A DNA stretch of 64,000 nucleotides from Pseudomonadota bacterium (GCA_021821045.1 JAKACW010000002.1:1-64000), one strand, 5' to 3'. Numbered from the stretch's first letter, positions 1 to 6,959 are shown. Numbers and translations: made by a program. The notes: generated by a model from the sequence alone, not told the origin.

Positions 1-27
1 GGTATCGTAGTGTTTGTAGCGGGCCAT
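1..27 (-). CDS. N-terminal fragment of a gene that runs off the window
   Basis: Only nine codons are visible (MARYKHYDT), starting with ATG at 27-25 behind a GAGAGTGAAA stretch that could act as a weak ribosome binding site. A promoter-like sequence lies upstream at 91-119. The start resembles what I recall for some IS1182-type transposases, but nine residues cannot establish that. It is either the gene of a fifth cassette or the first gene beyond the end of the array. Confidence 0.35.
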
Positions 28-90
28 CGTTTCACTCTCGTTTTTGGCTGAGGGGTCGATGTGGCGTTCGACAGTGCCGATTTATCGAGA

Positions 91-119
91 ATTATAGGCC
101 CGAATGAAGTTTTTCTACA
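91..119 (-). promoter_or_regulatory. Sigma-70-like promoter inside cassette 5 or at the array end
   Basis: On the minus strand there is a perfect -10 box TATAAT (91-96) and a weak -35 TGTAGA (114-119), separated by 17 bp. It lies between attC4 and the gene starting at 27. Most integron cassettes lack their own promoter, so this one either drives a cassette gene independently of Pc or marks the end of the array. Confidence 0.5.
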
Positions 120-120
120 G

Positions 121-237
121 CCTCAACGCGGCGTTCAGCGGCGCGTGAAACGGAGGGCGTTTTGTGCGAAAAGCGCGCGAAGCGCGGCGCACAAAAGGCC
201 CGGAGTTTCACGCGTCCGATGCAACGACTTGTTATGT
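121..237 (-). repeat. attC site of cassette 4
   Basis: Read on the minus strand, the site opens with R'' ACATAAC (237-231) and closes with R' GTTGAGG (127-121). Between them are complementary arms that include TTTCACGCG/CGCGTGAAA and a GC-rich centre, so the single strand folds into the usual attC hairpin. It starts a few bases after the stop codon of the cassette 4 gene. The length of about 117 bp matches attC1 and attC2. Recombination would occur between the G and TT of R'. Confidence 0.9.
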
Positions 238-243
238 GGTTCT

Positions 244-918
244 TTACGTTGCTTGTGGATCGTTTGTCTCATAGGAACCTTCGAGCTTCATGAGCTTCAG
301 ACATTTGTCCAATGTAGCCCTATAGCCGGCGGCGCTTGAACCCAGCTCGTTTCGAATAGTTTCGCTAACTTTCTTACCCATCGAGAGCGCTTCCGGCACT
401 CTATTTTCGAGAAATTCGGAAACTTCTCCGACCAAGGCTTCGTCCATTGCATCGAGTAAGCTTCGCACATACAACATTGCGCAAAACGCCTTGAAAGAAT
501 CGGTAACGGTTGTCTGCGCGAAGTTCTCTTCAATCGCCTTCGCCTGTCGTCGAGTCGAGTGTGCTTCGGCTTGACGTGGGTTATAACCCCATTCCTCCAG
601 GAGTGGGTAAAACAGAAAATGGTGGGCGCTGTTCTGTAGCATCGTGGCAGCCTGTTGTGCTCGACGATTCACTGACCCCTTTTTTTGTTTTAGACCGGCG
701 AAACCCTTGAGTTGGTATTTTAGGTGCATCAACTCTTCCGCGGCACCCGCCTCCGAAAAGTTTTGGTATGAGATAGTCGGGTTTCCGTCATGGTCGATCG
801 CCGACCCCATCAACCCCGCCACATCAGCATCCTCTTTCCATATGACTTCTCTTCCGGAAAGTTGCTTGACCTCGGCACAGAGGGTTTTGAGACGATCGGG
901 TAGCTGGATTCTACACAT
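244..918 (-). CDS. Cassette 4 hypothetical protein, 224 aa
   Basis: This is an unrecognised soluble protein. The frame stays open upstream to 1131, but that extension crosses attC3, so I place the start at ATG 918-916, which lies inside the attC recombination core (GTT-ATG-T). In other words, the start codon is created by the cassette's own 5' end. Around residues 45-65 the motif EELMHL sits in a context like the HELxHL helix of zinc peptidases, but with Glu in place of the first His, so it may be a degenerate or coincidental zincin-like site. The rest is predicted helical. There is no signal peptide or membrane segment. It must be expressed from an upstream promoter because only an attC precedes it. 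Function unknown. Confidence 0.72.
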   Translation of the reverse strand: MCRIQLPDRLKTLCAEVKQLSGREVIWKEDADVAGLMGSAIDHDGNPTISYQNFSEAGAAEELMHLKYQLKGFAGLKQKKGSVNRRAQQAATMLQNSAHHFLFYPLLEEWGYNPRQAEAHSTRRQAKAIEENFAQTTVTDSFKAFCAMLYVRSLLDAMDEALVGEVSEFLENRVPEALSMGKKVSETIRNELGSSAAGYRATLDKCLKLMKLEGSYETNDPQAT

Positions 919-985
919 AACGCCTGCGCTCAGCCGCGAGGAGGCGCGCAGCGTCCTCCGAGTCGGTTGCAGCGCATTGTTGGGC
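915..985 (-). repeat. attC site of cassette 3
   Basis: On the minus strand R'' GCCCAAC (985-979) and R' GTTATGT (921-915) flank arms TGCGCTGCAACCGACTCGG and CCGCGGCTGAGCGCAGGCG-like sequence that pair imperfectly. At 71 bp it is shorter than the other three sites, so this cassette may come from a different integron background. It follows the stop of the endonuclease gene by three bases. Confidence 0.88.
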
Positions 986-988
986 GCG

Positions 989-1804
989 CTATTTGGGACC
1001 GCGCAATGCGTACTGCTGCAAATCGTCTGAGGATATACTCGATGCCGGAACAAGTTGGTAGTGCTTTTCTTCGACAACCCGGATGTCGCCGTCCTGAACG
1101 GTGAGTTCAAACATGGCGATCCGTTCTTCACTCATGAACTGCGCCGATACTGCCCGACAAATAAGGTCCGGAAATTTTTCCGCACAGCACATCACGTCCT
1201 GTTGAGTTTGAACAACGCCGTGTTTGTCGCTCCCACCCTTCGCTTGGACCGGAACGACGAACTGCCTGCCGTGCCGGTCGATACCAACGTATATTTCATC
1301 GATCTCAATCTGTCCGACCTTTTGCACAGTCGTCCTGAGGTGGTTCTGCAGTGAAAACGCTGTGATTCCCAAAAATACGTCCACCAGACGGTTGTAGCGC
1401 ACCTTAGCCAACAAGGACTGCTCGTCGCTGAGCGCGTATGCGCCGATGATCTCTGGGGTCGCATCTGGGACTTTTATGGTCAGCAGCTCTTCGCGCGGAA
1501 GGATACGATTCAACCGCACCTGCTTGAATCGATAGCGTGCGCGACCTGCGCCTTCGATAATCCACTCCAAGCCGCCGACTGCGGTGGCTCGGATAGTATC
1601 TGGCAATTCGTTTCGATAACGAAACGAATAGATCACATCGCCGACATTTTTGGGTAACTTGATCCCGAGCGTCCTCGCGATCGCTTCAAACTCATCGCGC
1701 GTGAACTCGAACTCTGTTATGCCCGGTTGGTGATGGTGCTCGAAAACGGTTGCGATGATCGCCTGATACCGATTCGGCTGACGTACGCTCCGCTGCCTAG
1801 GCAT
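989..1804 (-). CDS. Probable type II restriction endonuclease, PD-(D/E)XK type
   Basis: A 271-aa protein encoded last in the vsr-methyltransferase operon. Its ATG (1804-1802) overlaps the end of the methyltransferase gene. Near residues 167-189 it has acidic residues (E167, D169, E170, D176), then a beta-strand-like run ending in Q187-A188-K189-G. This resembles the D-x(n)-(E/Q)xK catalytic core of restriction enzymes, where Gln in place of Glu is known (BglII). The N-terminal third (residues 10-105) could be a winged-helix DNA-reading domain. Position supports the role: an orphan methyltransferase would not need a tightly coupled partner, and attC3 follows directly. The recognition sequence cannot be read from the sequence. 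Family assignment is inference. Confidence 0.68.
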   Translation of the reverse strand: MPRQRSVRQPNRYQAIIATVFEHHHQPGITEFEFTRDEFEAIARTLGIKLPKNVGDVIYSFRYRNELPDTIRATAVGGLEWIIEGAGRARYRFKQVRLNRILPREELLTIKVPDATPEIIGAYALSDEQSLLAKVRYNRLVDVFLGITAFSLQNHLRTTVQKVGQIEIDEIYVGIDRHGRQFVVPVQAKGGSDKHGVVQTQQDVMCCAEKFPDLICRAVSAQFMSEERIAMFELTVQDGDIRVVEEKHYQLVPASSISSDDLQQYALRGPK

Positions 1805-3089
1805 ATGCGCGGTCCCAGAAGTCGCGTTGTTTTGGATCTTTCTTTCTCAGGCGCTGAGCGATGGTGTCACGTGGCACCTGGAAGTATCGAGCGGCGTCGC
1901 CCATATCGAACGTCAGCAGCTCGGGGTCTCCTGGGCATAGAACTGCCCTCGGCTTCGGAGGCTTAACGTCTAGTGCTCGCCCAATCTCGCGCGCAACAGC
2001 GCGCGCCAAGAGCGGCGGGACGCTATTGCCAATTTGCCGGAATCCGTGCCATTTAGTCGAATGGAAGCGGAACCAGTCGGGGTATGAATGCAATCGCGCC
2101 GCTTCGCGCACGGTAATGACGCGGGGAAGAAATGGGTGAATAGGGCGTGGCGACGTGAAAGCGCCACGCGCGCTGTCTGTTCCCGCGCGCAAGGTATTGC
2201 ACAATCCGTTTGGAGGAAGTTTGCGAAAACGGCTGACCGGCTCTGTTTTACCGTGCGCCGTCTCCATAAAACGGCCTTTAGAAATCGGCGTGTGTTCGGT
2301 GCGAAGACTTGATGTAAGAAGATCCTTGTCGAATTTTCGCCGGTAACCAATGTCGTCTGGATCGGGATCAAGGTTGCGCAATCTTCTGGCATAGCTAGAT
2401 TCGGTGACCCATGTGGCGCGAACCGAGTCAGACTGCTCGAGCTCCCGGAAGGAATCTGCGTCCGGGAGGTCTCCGATCGCTTCCCATACAGTGATGCGCT
2501 CGGTCAAGGGATCCGGGTAACGTGGGAGCGCCAAACCGCGCCGCGCGCCCATCAGGAACAGACGGTGGCGATCTTGTGGAACACCAAAATTTGCGGCGTT
2601 GAGCACTTGGTGCGGGAGCACAACGTCGTATCCGGCTCCATCCAACGCTGCGACAAGTTCGTCCAGAAACTCGGAATGCTTCCCAAGCGTTAGTCCTTTG
2701 ACGTTTTCGAAGACAAAATACTTCGGCTTGAGCTCTTTTACGATACGCACATAGTGGAACACCAACTGATTGCGTGGATCGTCGAGGGCGCGTTTCCCGA
2801 TAAGCGAAAACCCTTGGCAAGGCGCACCGCCAAATACGGCGTCGATATCGGTATCGCCTATAGCCGCTCTCCGACGAATGTCCTCGCCAGTTACGTCCAC
2901 GACACTCGCGCAAATTGCTTTCGAATATGGAAAGTTGTACTCATGCGTCGCGCAATGGATCGGATCGATTTCGATGGCAGCCGCGATATCGAAACCAGCC
3001 TGCTCAAAACCCAAGGATAGGCCTCCGGCCCCGGCAAAAAGATCGACGCCAATCGGGCGTCGCTTACTACTTGTCTTCAAGGAAGGCAT
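1797..3089 (-). CDS. DNA (cytosine-5-)-methyltransferase
   Basis: A complete 430-aa C5-cytosine methyltransferase that transfers a methyl group from SAM to cytosine in a specific DNA site. The conserved motifs are in order: motif I DLFAGAGGLSLGF (residues 16-28), motif IV GGAPCQGFS with catalytic C91, motif VI FENV (127-130), motif VIII QDRHRLF (172-178) and motif X GNSVPPLLAR near 370. The target recognition domain lies between VIII and X. The last 40 residues add a small helix-turn-helix-like tail (MGDAARYFQVPRDTIAQRL), not part of the core fold. The gene overlaps vsr by 23 bp upstream and the endonuclease by 8 bp downstream, so the three are translated from one message. It protects host DNA and makes the mismatch that Vsr repairs. 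Confidence 0.95.
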   Translation of the reverse strand: MPSLKTSSKRRPIGVDLFAGAGGLSLGFEQAGFDIAAAIEIDPIHCATHEYNFPYSKAICASVVDVTGEDIRRRAAIGDTDIDAVFGGAPCQGFSLIGKRALDDPRNQLVFHYVRIVKELKPKYFVFENVKGLTLGKHSEFLDELVAALDGAGYDVVLPHQVLNAANFGVPQDRHRLFLMGARRGLALPRYPDPLTERITVWEAIGDLPDADSFRELEQSDSVRATWVTESSYARRLRNLDPDPDDIGYRRKFDKDLLTSSLRTEHTPISKGRFMETAHGKTEPVSRFRKLPPNGLCNTLRAGTDSARGAFTSPRPIHPFLPRVITVREAARLHSYPDWFRFHSTKWHGFRQIGNSVPPLLARAVAREIGRALDVKPPKPRAVLCPGDPELLTFDMGDAARYFQVPRDTIAQRLRKKDPKQRDFWDRAYA

Positions 3090-3477
3090 ATATTTTTTCC
3101 GTCAATGTTTCGAGATCCTTCAACTCACACTGCCAAACGGTCAAAACCCTCCAACCGTCAGCTTCCAATTTGGCAATAATCTCCCGATCCCTTGCCCGGT
3201 TACGTTTAACTTTTGCTCGCCAGAATTTTACGTGGGTTTTCGGCAGTCTGGCATACCGACAAGCCTCGTGGCCATGCCAAAAACACCCGTTAACGAATAG
3301 TACTTTGCGACGCCCCGCGAAGACTAGATCAGGTTTGCCCGGCAACTTCTTGTCGTGCAACCGATAGCGGTACCCCATACCGAAAACCAAATGGCGGACG
3401 GCCAGTTCTGGGATCGTATCCTTCGACCGAACACGGCTCATCAACCAACCACGACGCGCCGGACTCAGTTTATCCAC
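3067..3477 (-). CDS. vsr: Vsr very-short-patch mismatch endonuclease
   Basis: A 136-aa protein that nicks 5' of T in T:G mismatches formed when 5-methylcytosine deaminates, so it counteracts the mutagenic effect of the neighbouring methyltransferase. It has the full family length and the signature MSRVRSKDTIPELAVR near the N-terminus, the catalytic D50 in KPDLVFAGRR, and the FVNGCFWHGH segment (61-70) carrying the active-site histidines. The start is GTG 3477-3475, supported by GAGGTGA a few bases upstream. It is the first gene of cassette 3; only 46 bases separate it from the cassette border. In E. coli vsr overlaps the end of dcm; here the order is reversed, with vsr first. Confidence 0.95.
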   Translation of the reverse strand: MDKLSPARRGWLMSRVRSKDTIPELAVRHLVFGMGYRYRLHDKKLPGKPDLVFAGRRKVLFVNGCFWHGHEACRYARLPKTHVKFWRAKVKRNRARDREIIAKLEADGWRVLTVWQCELKDLETLTEKIYAFLEDK

Positions 3478-3517
3478 AATTCACCTCGGACGCAGATTCG
3501 TCCGGAGTATTGAAAGC

Positions 3518-3634
3518 GCCCAACGCCGTGCTCACCGGACCGTGAGCGGAGCGGGTTTTTGTGCGAAGATGGCGCGCAGCGCCAGCACAAAAACCCGCGT
3601 AGACTCACGGGTCCGGTGCAGCAACTTGTTAGCG
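3518..3634 (-). repeat. attC site of cassette 2
   Basis: On the minus strand R'' CGCTAAC (3634-3628) and R' GTTGGGC (3524-3518) flank long complementary arms (GCACCGGACCCGTGAG pairing with CTCACGGTCCGGTGAGC) and a second inner palindrome rich in CGGGTTTTTG. Most positions are the same as in attC1, so both descend from the same integron's attC pool. Confidence 0.93.
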
Positions 3635-3910
3635 CATGATTTGCCACTTCCCATTTGGATGCTCCGCTGACCTTTCAAAACATGCCCTGAAACGATTGCC
3701 GATTTCTGTTTCCCCAGCTCCCCGCATTGCGACAAAGCCGTGCTTGCGTACTGCTCCGGATTCTCGGAACGATTCTAACCCACTGCACCAAATGGTTGTT
3801 GCGACGTATTGGTGCTTGCAAACTCATCCGCATTCGGGGTCCGGCGCTAATTCGCTGCCAAGGCTACTTTTCTTGGCGGGCCCCTCCGATTCGTTTGCCG
3901 ACACTACCAC
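3629..3910 (-). pseudogene. Cassette 2 small ORF interrupted by one in-frame TGA
   Basis: In the frame opened by GTG 3910-3908 (or GTG 3904-3902) the reading continues for about 94 codons to TAA 3631-3629, at the attC R'' box exactly where cassette genes usually end. It is broken once, by TGA at 3826-3824. The part after the TGA (VCKHQYVATTIWCSG... to ...HPNGKWQIMR) looks like ordinary protein with balanced Trp, Cys and charged residues, as does the 28-residue part before it. A single TGG-to-TGA change would explain the break. Alternatives are a short downstream ORF from ATG 3732-3730, or a non-coding cassette. The function of the intact form is unknown. Confidence 0.5.
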
Positions 3911-3930
3911 CGCTACGCTTTCGTGCTAAG

Positions 3931-4048
3931 CGCTAACGCCGTGCTCAGCGGACCGTGAGCGGAGCGGGTTTTTGCGCAACAATGGCGCGAAGCGACAGGC
4001 GCAAAAAGCCGCGTAGTCTCACGGGTCCGCTGCAGCTACTGGTTAGGT
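3931..4048 (-). repeat. attC site of cassette 1
   Basis: On the minus strand R'' ACCTAAC (4048-4042) and R' GTTAGCG (3937-3931) flank paired arms (GCAGCGGACCCGTGAG with CTCACGGTCCGCTGAGC). The R'' overlaps the stop codon of the cassette 1 gene. It is near-identical to attC2 apart from scattered, often compensating, changes on opposite arms (for example GGACCG/CGGTCC kept on both sides). Confidence 0.93.
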
Positions 4049-4749
4049 TATTCCTTTTTTTCACCTTGAAGCATGGCGCGCAAATCATCTTTCGCTTCCC
4101 GCTTGACGTCTTCGAAAAATGTCCAGCGATGGGCTGCAAGTGACGGATCATCTCCGTTGTCGAGCAGGCTTTGCATTGCGGCTTCCAAGTTAAAAAGGAA
4201 CTCCATAAGTTCCTCAAACTCTCCAATATTCGTTTTCGAGAACAGCGCCCTTCGTTCGTCGTCTTCGACGACTTCCTTGTGTGCGAATACTTTGTGCCGT
4301 ATGTCTCTATATTTTTCTTCGAATATTTTTCTTTTCGCAGCAACTTCTTTACGCAAAGCTCGAAAATCGGCGGCGGTTGGAACGTAAGCTTTGCCCACAT
4401 ACTCGTTCAACTCTGCCTCAGTTCGAAAATTACCTTTCCTTCGTTCAGAAAGCGCCTTGGTAGAAAACATCCCGGGATTCTCTTGAGCGGTTCGGACAAG
4501 CGTGTCGATACCATGCGGCGACTTTTGATCGAATATGCGACCTAAACAGGTGAAAAAGGTGTTTTGCAGCGAGTACAGAGTGATGTTCCAAAATATGCTG
4601 TGCCGATTCAAAACATGATAATTCTCTTTACTTTCGGCGCCGAACGCATGTATTGCTTTGTATGTAAAATACGCTCGAGCAGTCGCAAATGTATCATCTC
4701 TAATCAGAGACAGTTCGCGGATAAAAGTGCTCGTTGCGGCGTTGCACAT
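4048..4749 (-). CDS. Cassette 1 protein, HEPN/AbiU2-like
   Basis: A 233-aa soluble helical protein in the first cassette after attI, the position best expressed in integrons. A long helical N-terminus contains FWNITLYSLQNTFFTCLGRIFD (about residues 53-74). It is followed around residues 147-157 by RDIRHKVFAHKE, which fits the R-x(4-6)-H motif of HEPN domains, and the combination matches what I know of the AbiU2-type HEPN family. HEPN proteins are often RNases in toxin-antitoxin or abortive-infection systems. No antitoxin partner is encoded in the cassette, so it may be a solitary defence protein or an inactive homologue. Start ATG 4749-4747 is 11 bases from the cassette border. Family assignment is inference. 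Confidence 0.75.
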   Translation of the reverse strand: MCNAATSTFIRELSLIRDDTFATARAYFTYKAIHAFGAESKENYHVLNRHSIFWNITLYSLQNTFFTCLGRIFDQKSPHGIDTLVRTAQENPGMFSTKALSERRKGNFRTEAELNEYVGKAYVPTAADFRALRKEVAAKRKIFEEKYRDIRHKVFAHKEVVEDDERRALFSKTNIGEFEELMEFLFNLEAAMQSLLDNGDDPSLAAHRWTFFEDVKREAKDDLRAMLQGEKKE

Positions 4750-4759
4750 GGTGTTTTTA

Positions 4760-4830
4760 ACCTAACAGTCATTTAGACGGGAAAAAGAAATAACATTTTA
4801 GTACTCGTCACTGACTAATCTTTTTAGTAG
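4760..4830 (-). other. attI recombination site (right part approximate)
   Basis: The core GTTAGGT (4766-4760 on the minus strand) is the junction between integron platform and cassette 1; its TTAGGT belongs to the cassette. The adjacent 65 or so bases are AT-rich, unlike the surrounding GC-rich DNA, and contain short inverted pieces such as CTAATCTTTTTAG, as expected for an attI with accessory integrase sites. The outer limit cannot be read exactly. Confidence 0.75.
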
Positions 4831-4897
4831 GTGTAGCTGAAATAAAAAATAGTATAGTAAAATATTGAAAATACATAATAACGAAAAGGACCGTCAC
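4831..4897. promoter_or_regulatory. AT-rich intI leader with overlapping divergent -10 boxes
   Basis: The stretch contains TATAGT on the plus strand (4853-4858) and TATACT on the minus strand (4856-4851), candidate -10 boxes for intI and for the cassette promoter Pc. Neither has a convincing -35 at the right distance. An AAAAGGA ribosome binding site (4884-4890) precedes the intI ATG. I found no LexA box (CTGT-N8-ACAG) here, so SOS control, known for several intI genes, is not supported by sequence. Confidence 0.4.
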
Positions 4898-6406
4898 ATG
4901 GCCAGCGGCGAGAACGATCCACGGAAAAAACTAAGCGCCACAGTCAATTGGAATCAATTCATCTCCCGTCTCAGTCAGCAAGGCATGAAGGAGAAGGAGC
5001 TGCGGTGGCGGGTTATTCGCGCCGAACGGTATCTCGAATCGCTTGGCGACAAGCCTTTTGCCGAACACACGCCCGATGATGTCGTGAAGTACTTCAATCA
5101 GATTGGCCGGCTGCCCAACGTGGAAGATTGGCAGTTTTCCCGCCTCGTCGATTCCGTTCACACGTTGTACAGCGTCGTCGGCGCGTCGTGGTTGACGCAA
5201 ATCGACTGGGCGCATTGGCGTAATTCGGCGCGTTCGTTGTCGGTTAGCCATCCAACGCTGGCGCGAGAGAGCTACCGCGCCGTTCGGGCGGAACAATCCA
5301 CACCTTCGTCTCCGTTGCCGCCGAAAGAAACCGCAAAGCGGTTGCGCGCCGAGGCCGCCGATGCGCTGATCCGCGAGATTCGCCGCCGCAACATGTCGAT
5401 CAGAACGGAGCAAGCCTATGCCGGCTGGTTGGACCGTCTGCTGGGGCACTGCAAATCGAAGTTGCCCCACGACATTTCCACCGAAGACGTTCATTCGTTT
5501 CTGCAATACCTCGCCGTAGACCGCAACGTCTCGGCCAGCACCCAGAACCAGGCGCTTTCGGCCATTGTGTTCTTTTTTCGCGATGTCATGGGCCGACCTC
5601 TTGGTAAATTGGAGGAGTTGTCGCGGGCTAATCGGCCGCAGCATTTGCCGGTGTGTCTCACACAGAACGAAGTCAATCGCTTGCTCGATCATATGCACGG
5701 CCTGTCGGGCTTGATGGGTCGGTTGTTGTACGGCACAGGCATGCGCATGATGGAGTGTGTCCGCCTGCGCGTTAAGGATGTCGATTTCGGATACAAACAG
5801 ATCCTCGTACGCGATGGTAAGGGCGAGAAGGACCGTGTCGTTCCGCTGCCGCAAAGCCTGGTCGAGCCGCTCAAGGCCCATCTTTCAGCGCGCCACCGCC
5901 AGCATGAGGAGGACCTTGCGGCAGGGTATGGCGATGTCTTTCTTCCCAATGCGCTGGAGAAGAAGTTTCCCAATGCCAGCAAAGACTGGGGTTGGCAGTA
6001 TGTTTTCGCCAGTGGCCGATTGGCAGTGGATCCGCGTTCCAAGAAGGTTCGCCGCCATCATGTCTATGAGCAAGGCCTGCAGAAGGCGCTGCAAAAAGCG
6101 CGACTGAGCGCGAAGATCTCCAAGAAGATTTCCCTCCACACCCTCCGCCACAGCTTCGCCACCCATCTGCTCGAAGCCGGCTACGACATCCGCACGGTGC
6201 AGGAGTTGTTGGGTCACGTCGATGTGTCGACGACGATGATTTACACCCATGTGCTGAACCGCGGCGGGCGCGGTGTGCAGAGTCCGTTGGATAAATTGGC
6301 CGGCGATGATTGGCGGGTCGAAGAACCGCGCGCTGTGTATGGCTTACCCGAATTCAGCCACGCTACCGCCATTGCCGTACCACTCACGTCGCACGACAGG
6401 GTTTAA
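4898..6406 (+). CDS. intI: Integron integrase IntI with long N-terminal extension
   Basis: A 502-aa tyrosine recombinase that joins cassette attC sites to attI. The C-terminal two thirds is a classical IntI. It has a SAM-like core-binding domain from about residue 160 ([15 protein letters not shown]) and catalytic Arg in GTGMRMMEC (about 281). The IntI-specific extra segment ([16 protein letters not shown], then [11 protein letters not shown]) separates it from XerC/D. H[11 protein letters not shown] (about 412-424), GH and Tyr about 449 complete the site. The start ATG 4898 has AAAAGGA 7 bases upstream; an earlier in-frame TTG (4865) is less likely. Odd: usual IntI proteins are about 320-340 aa. 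Here roughly 150 extra residues ([14 protein letters not shown]... to ...[10 protein letters not shown]) look like a second, degenerate core-binding domain. Confidence 0.96.
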   Translation: MASGENDPRKKLSATVNWNQFISRLSQQGMKEKELRWRVIRAERYLESLGDKPFAEHTPDDVVKYFNQIGRLPNVEDWQFSRLVDSVHTLYSVVGASWLTQIDWAHWRNSARSLSVSHPTLARESYRAVRAEQSTPSSPLPPKETAKRLRAEAADALIREIRRRNMSIRTEQAYAGWLDRLLGHCKSKLPHDISTEDVHSFLQYLAVDRNVSASTQNQALSAIVFFFRDVMGRPLGKLEELSRANRPQHLPVCLTQNEVNRLLDHMHGLSGLMGRLLYGTGMRMMECVRLRVKDVDFGYKQILVRDGKGEKDRVVPLPQSLVEPLKAHLSARHRQHEEDLAAGYGDVFLPNALEKKFPNASKDWGWQYVFASGRLAVDPRSKKVRRHHVYEQGLQKALQKARLSAKISKKISLHTLRHSFATHLLEAGYDIRTVQELLGHVDVSTTMIYTHVLNRGGRGVQSPLDKLAGDDWRVEEPRAVYGLPEFSHATAIAVPLTSHDRV

Positions 6407-6499
6407 TGACTCAACTTTTTGGAGAATAGGCGAAAAAAGCGCGGAGGGCAAAAAGAAAAATTCCACTGAGGGAATGGGGCGAGATGGGTACGGCAGGAA

Positions 6500-6760
6500 C
6501 TACTTTGCTTTGAGCGGAAAACGCTCGGGATGCGCGATGATCTCGTCGGTCAGATCGACATCCAGATCAGGCCAGTAGTAATGCCCGGGAGAGGGTTCCT
6601 CGACATTCAAGATCTTCCCCACTGACACGTCCTTGAACCACGGGAAGTCTTCATAGGACATAAACAGCTCGTGTCCATCCGCCAATAGCCAGACGCCATG
6701 GTTTGAGATATGGGTGACTTCAACCGGGGAAGTGCTGTTTCCAAGCGCATTTGAACTCAT
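6500..6760 (-). CDS. DUF2442-family protein
   Basis: An 86-aa protein ending in the family-typical stretch GVWLLADGHELFMSYEDFPWFKDVSVGKILNV..., then a C-terminal WPDLDVDLTDEII. DUF2442 proteins are small, fold like NE0471/DUF4160 partners and usually sit next to a DUF4160 gene, in what has been proposed to be a toxin-antitoxin-like module. The ATG (6760-6758) lies inside the end of the DUF4160 gene (41-bp overlap), so the two are co-translated. No biochemical function is established. Confidence 0.8.
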   Translation of the reverse strand: MSSNALGNSTSPVEVTHISNHGVWLLADGHELFMSYEDFPWFKDVSVGKILNVEEPSPGHYYWPDLDVDLTDEIIAHPERFPLKAK

Positions 6761-6959
6761 CGTGATGTGCCTCGATAATTTGCTCGATCTCCTTGAGCTG
6801 GGTTCGCGAAAGACGAAAATTGTTGGCCAGTTCGATGTGCGGCTCCAGCCAGAATTTTGCTTCGCCGTCGCCGCAATAGACGTGAACATGCATTCGTGAC
6901 TCCTCGCGCGAGAAGAAGAAGAAGCGATAGCCTTTTTCTCTGAATACAGTCGGACTCAC
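6720..6959 (-). CDS. DUF4160-family protein
   Basis: A 79-aa protein with the DUF4160 pattern: an N-terminal strand region YRFFFFSREE, then HVHVYCGDGEAKFWLEPHIELANNFRLS and a C-terminal helix ending in HHDEFKCAWKQHF. It starts at GTG 6959-6957, which overlaps the stop codon of the upstream gene (GTGA), and it overlaps the DUF2442 gene downstream. The three genes form one tight operon. DUF4160 is often listed as a putative toxin partner, but the activity is unproven. Confidence 0.82.
   Translation of the reverse strand: MSPTVFREKGYRFFFFSREESRMHVHVYCGDGEAKFWLEPHIELANNFRLSRTQLKEIEQIIEAHHDEFKCAWKQHFPG

Larger units (their letters stand above)
127..6406. mobile_element. Chromosomal integron: intI, attI and four complete cassettes
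   Basis: An integron integrase gene (+) sits next to a leftward array whose genes are all on the minus strand and are each followed by an attC site. Cassette borders read from the cores: cassette 1 is 3937-4765, cassette 2 is 3524-3936, cassette 3 is 921-3523 and cassette 4 is 127-920. The decisive check is internal. The first bases of each cassette (TTAGGT, TTAGCG, TTGGGC, TTATGT) are the complement of the R'' box of that same cassette's attC (ACCTAAC, CGCTAAC, GCCCAAC, ACATAAC), as expected when each was inserted as a circle. Three of the four attC sites are about 117 bp long and two are near-identical in sequence, which is typical of sedentary chromosomal integrons. Confidence 0.93.

Noticed and set aside
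919-1131. N-terminal extension of the cassette 4 gene (71 extra codons)
   Set aside because: It would cross attC3 and the end of the endonuclease gene; cassette genes start after the attC border, and an ATG is present there.
3824-3826. TGA in cassette 2 as a selenocysteine codon
   Set aside because: No SECIS-like hairpin with the required position was recognised just downstream, and a single TGG-to-TGA mutation in a mobile cassette is simpler.
4767-4897. SOS/LexA control of intI
   Set aside because: No CTGT-N8-ACAG sequence in the intI leader.
4931-5881. Long open frame on the minus strand opposite intI
   Set aside because: Antisense shadow of a GC-rich coding region; the translation is rich in low-complexity Gln/Arg/His and has no recognisable domain.
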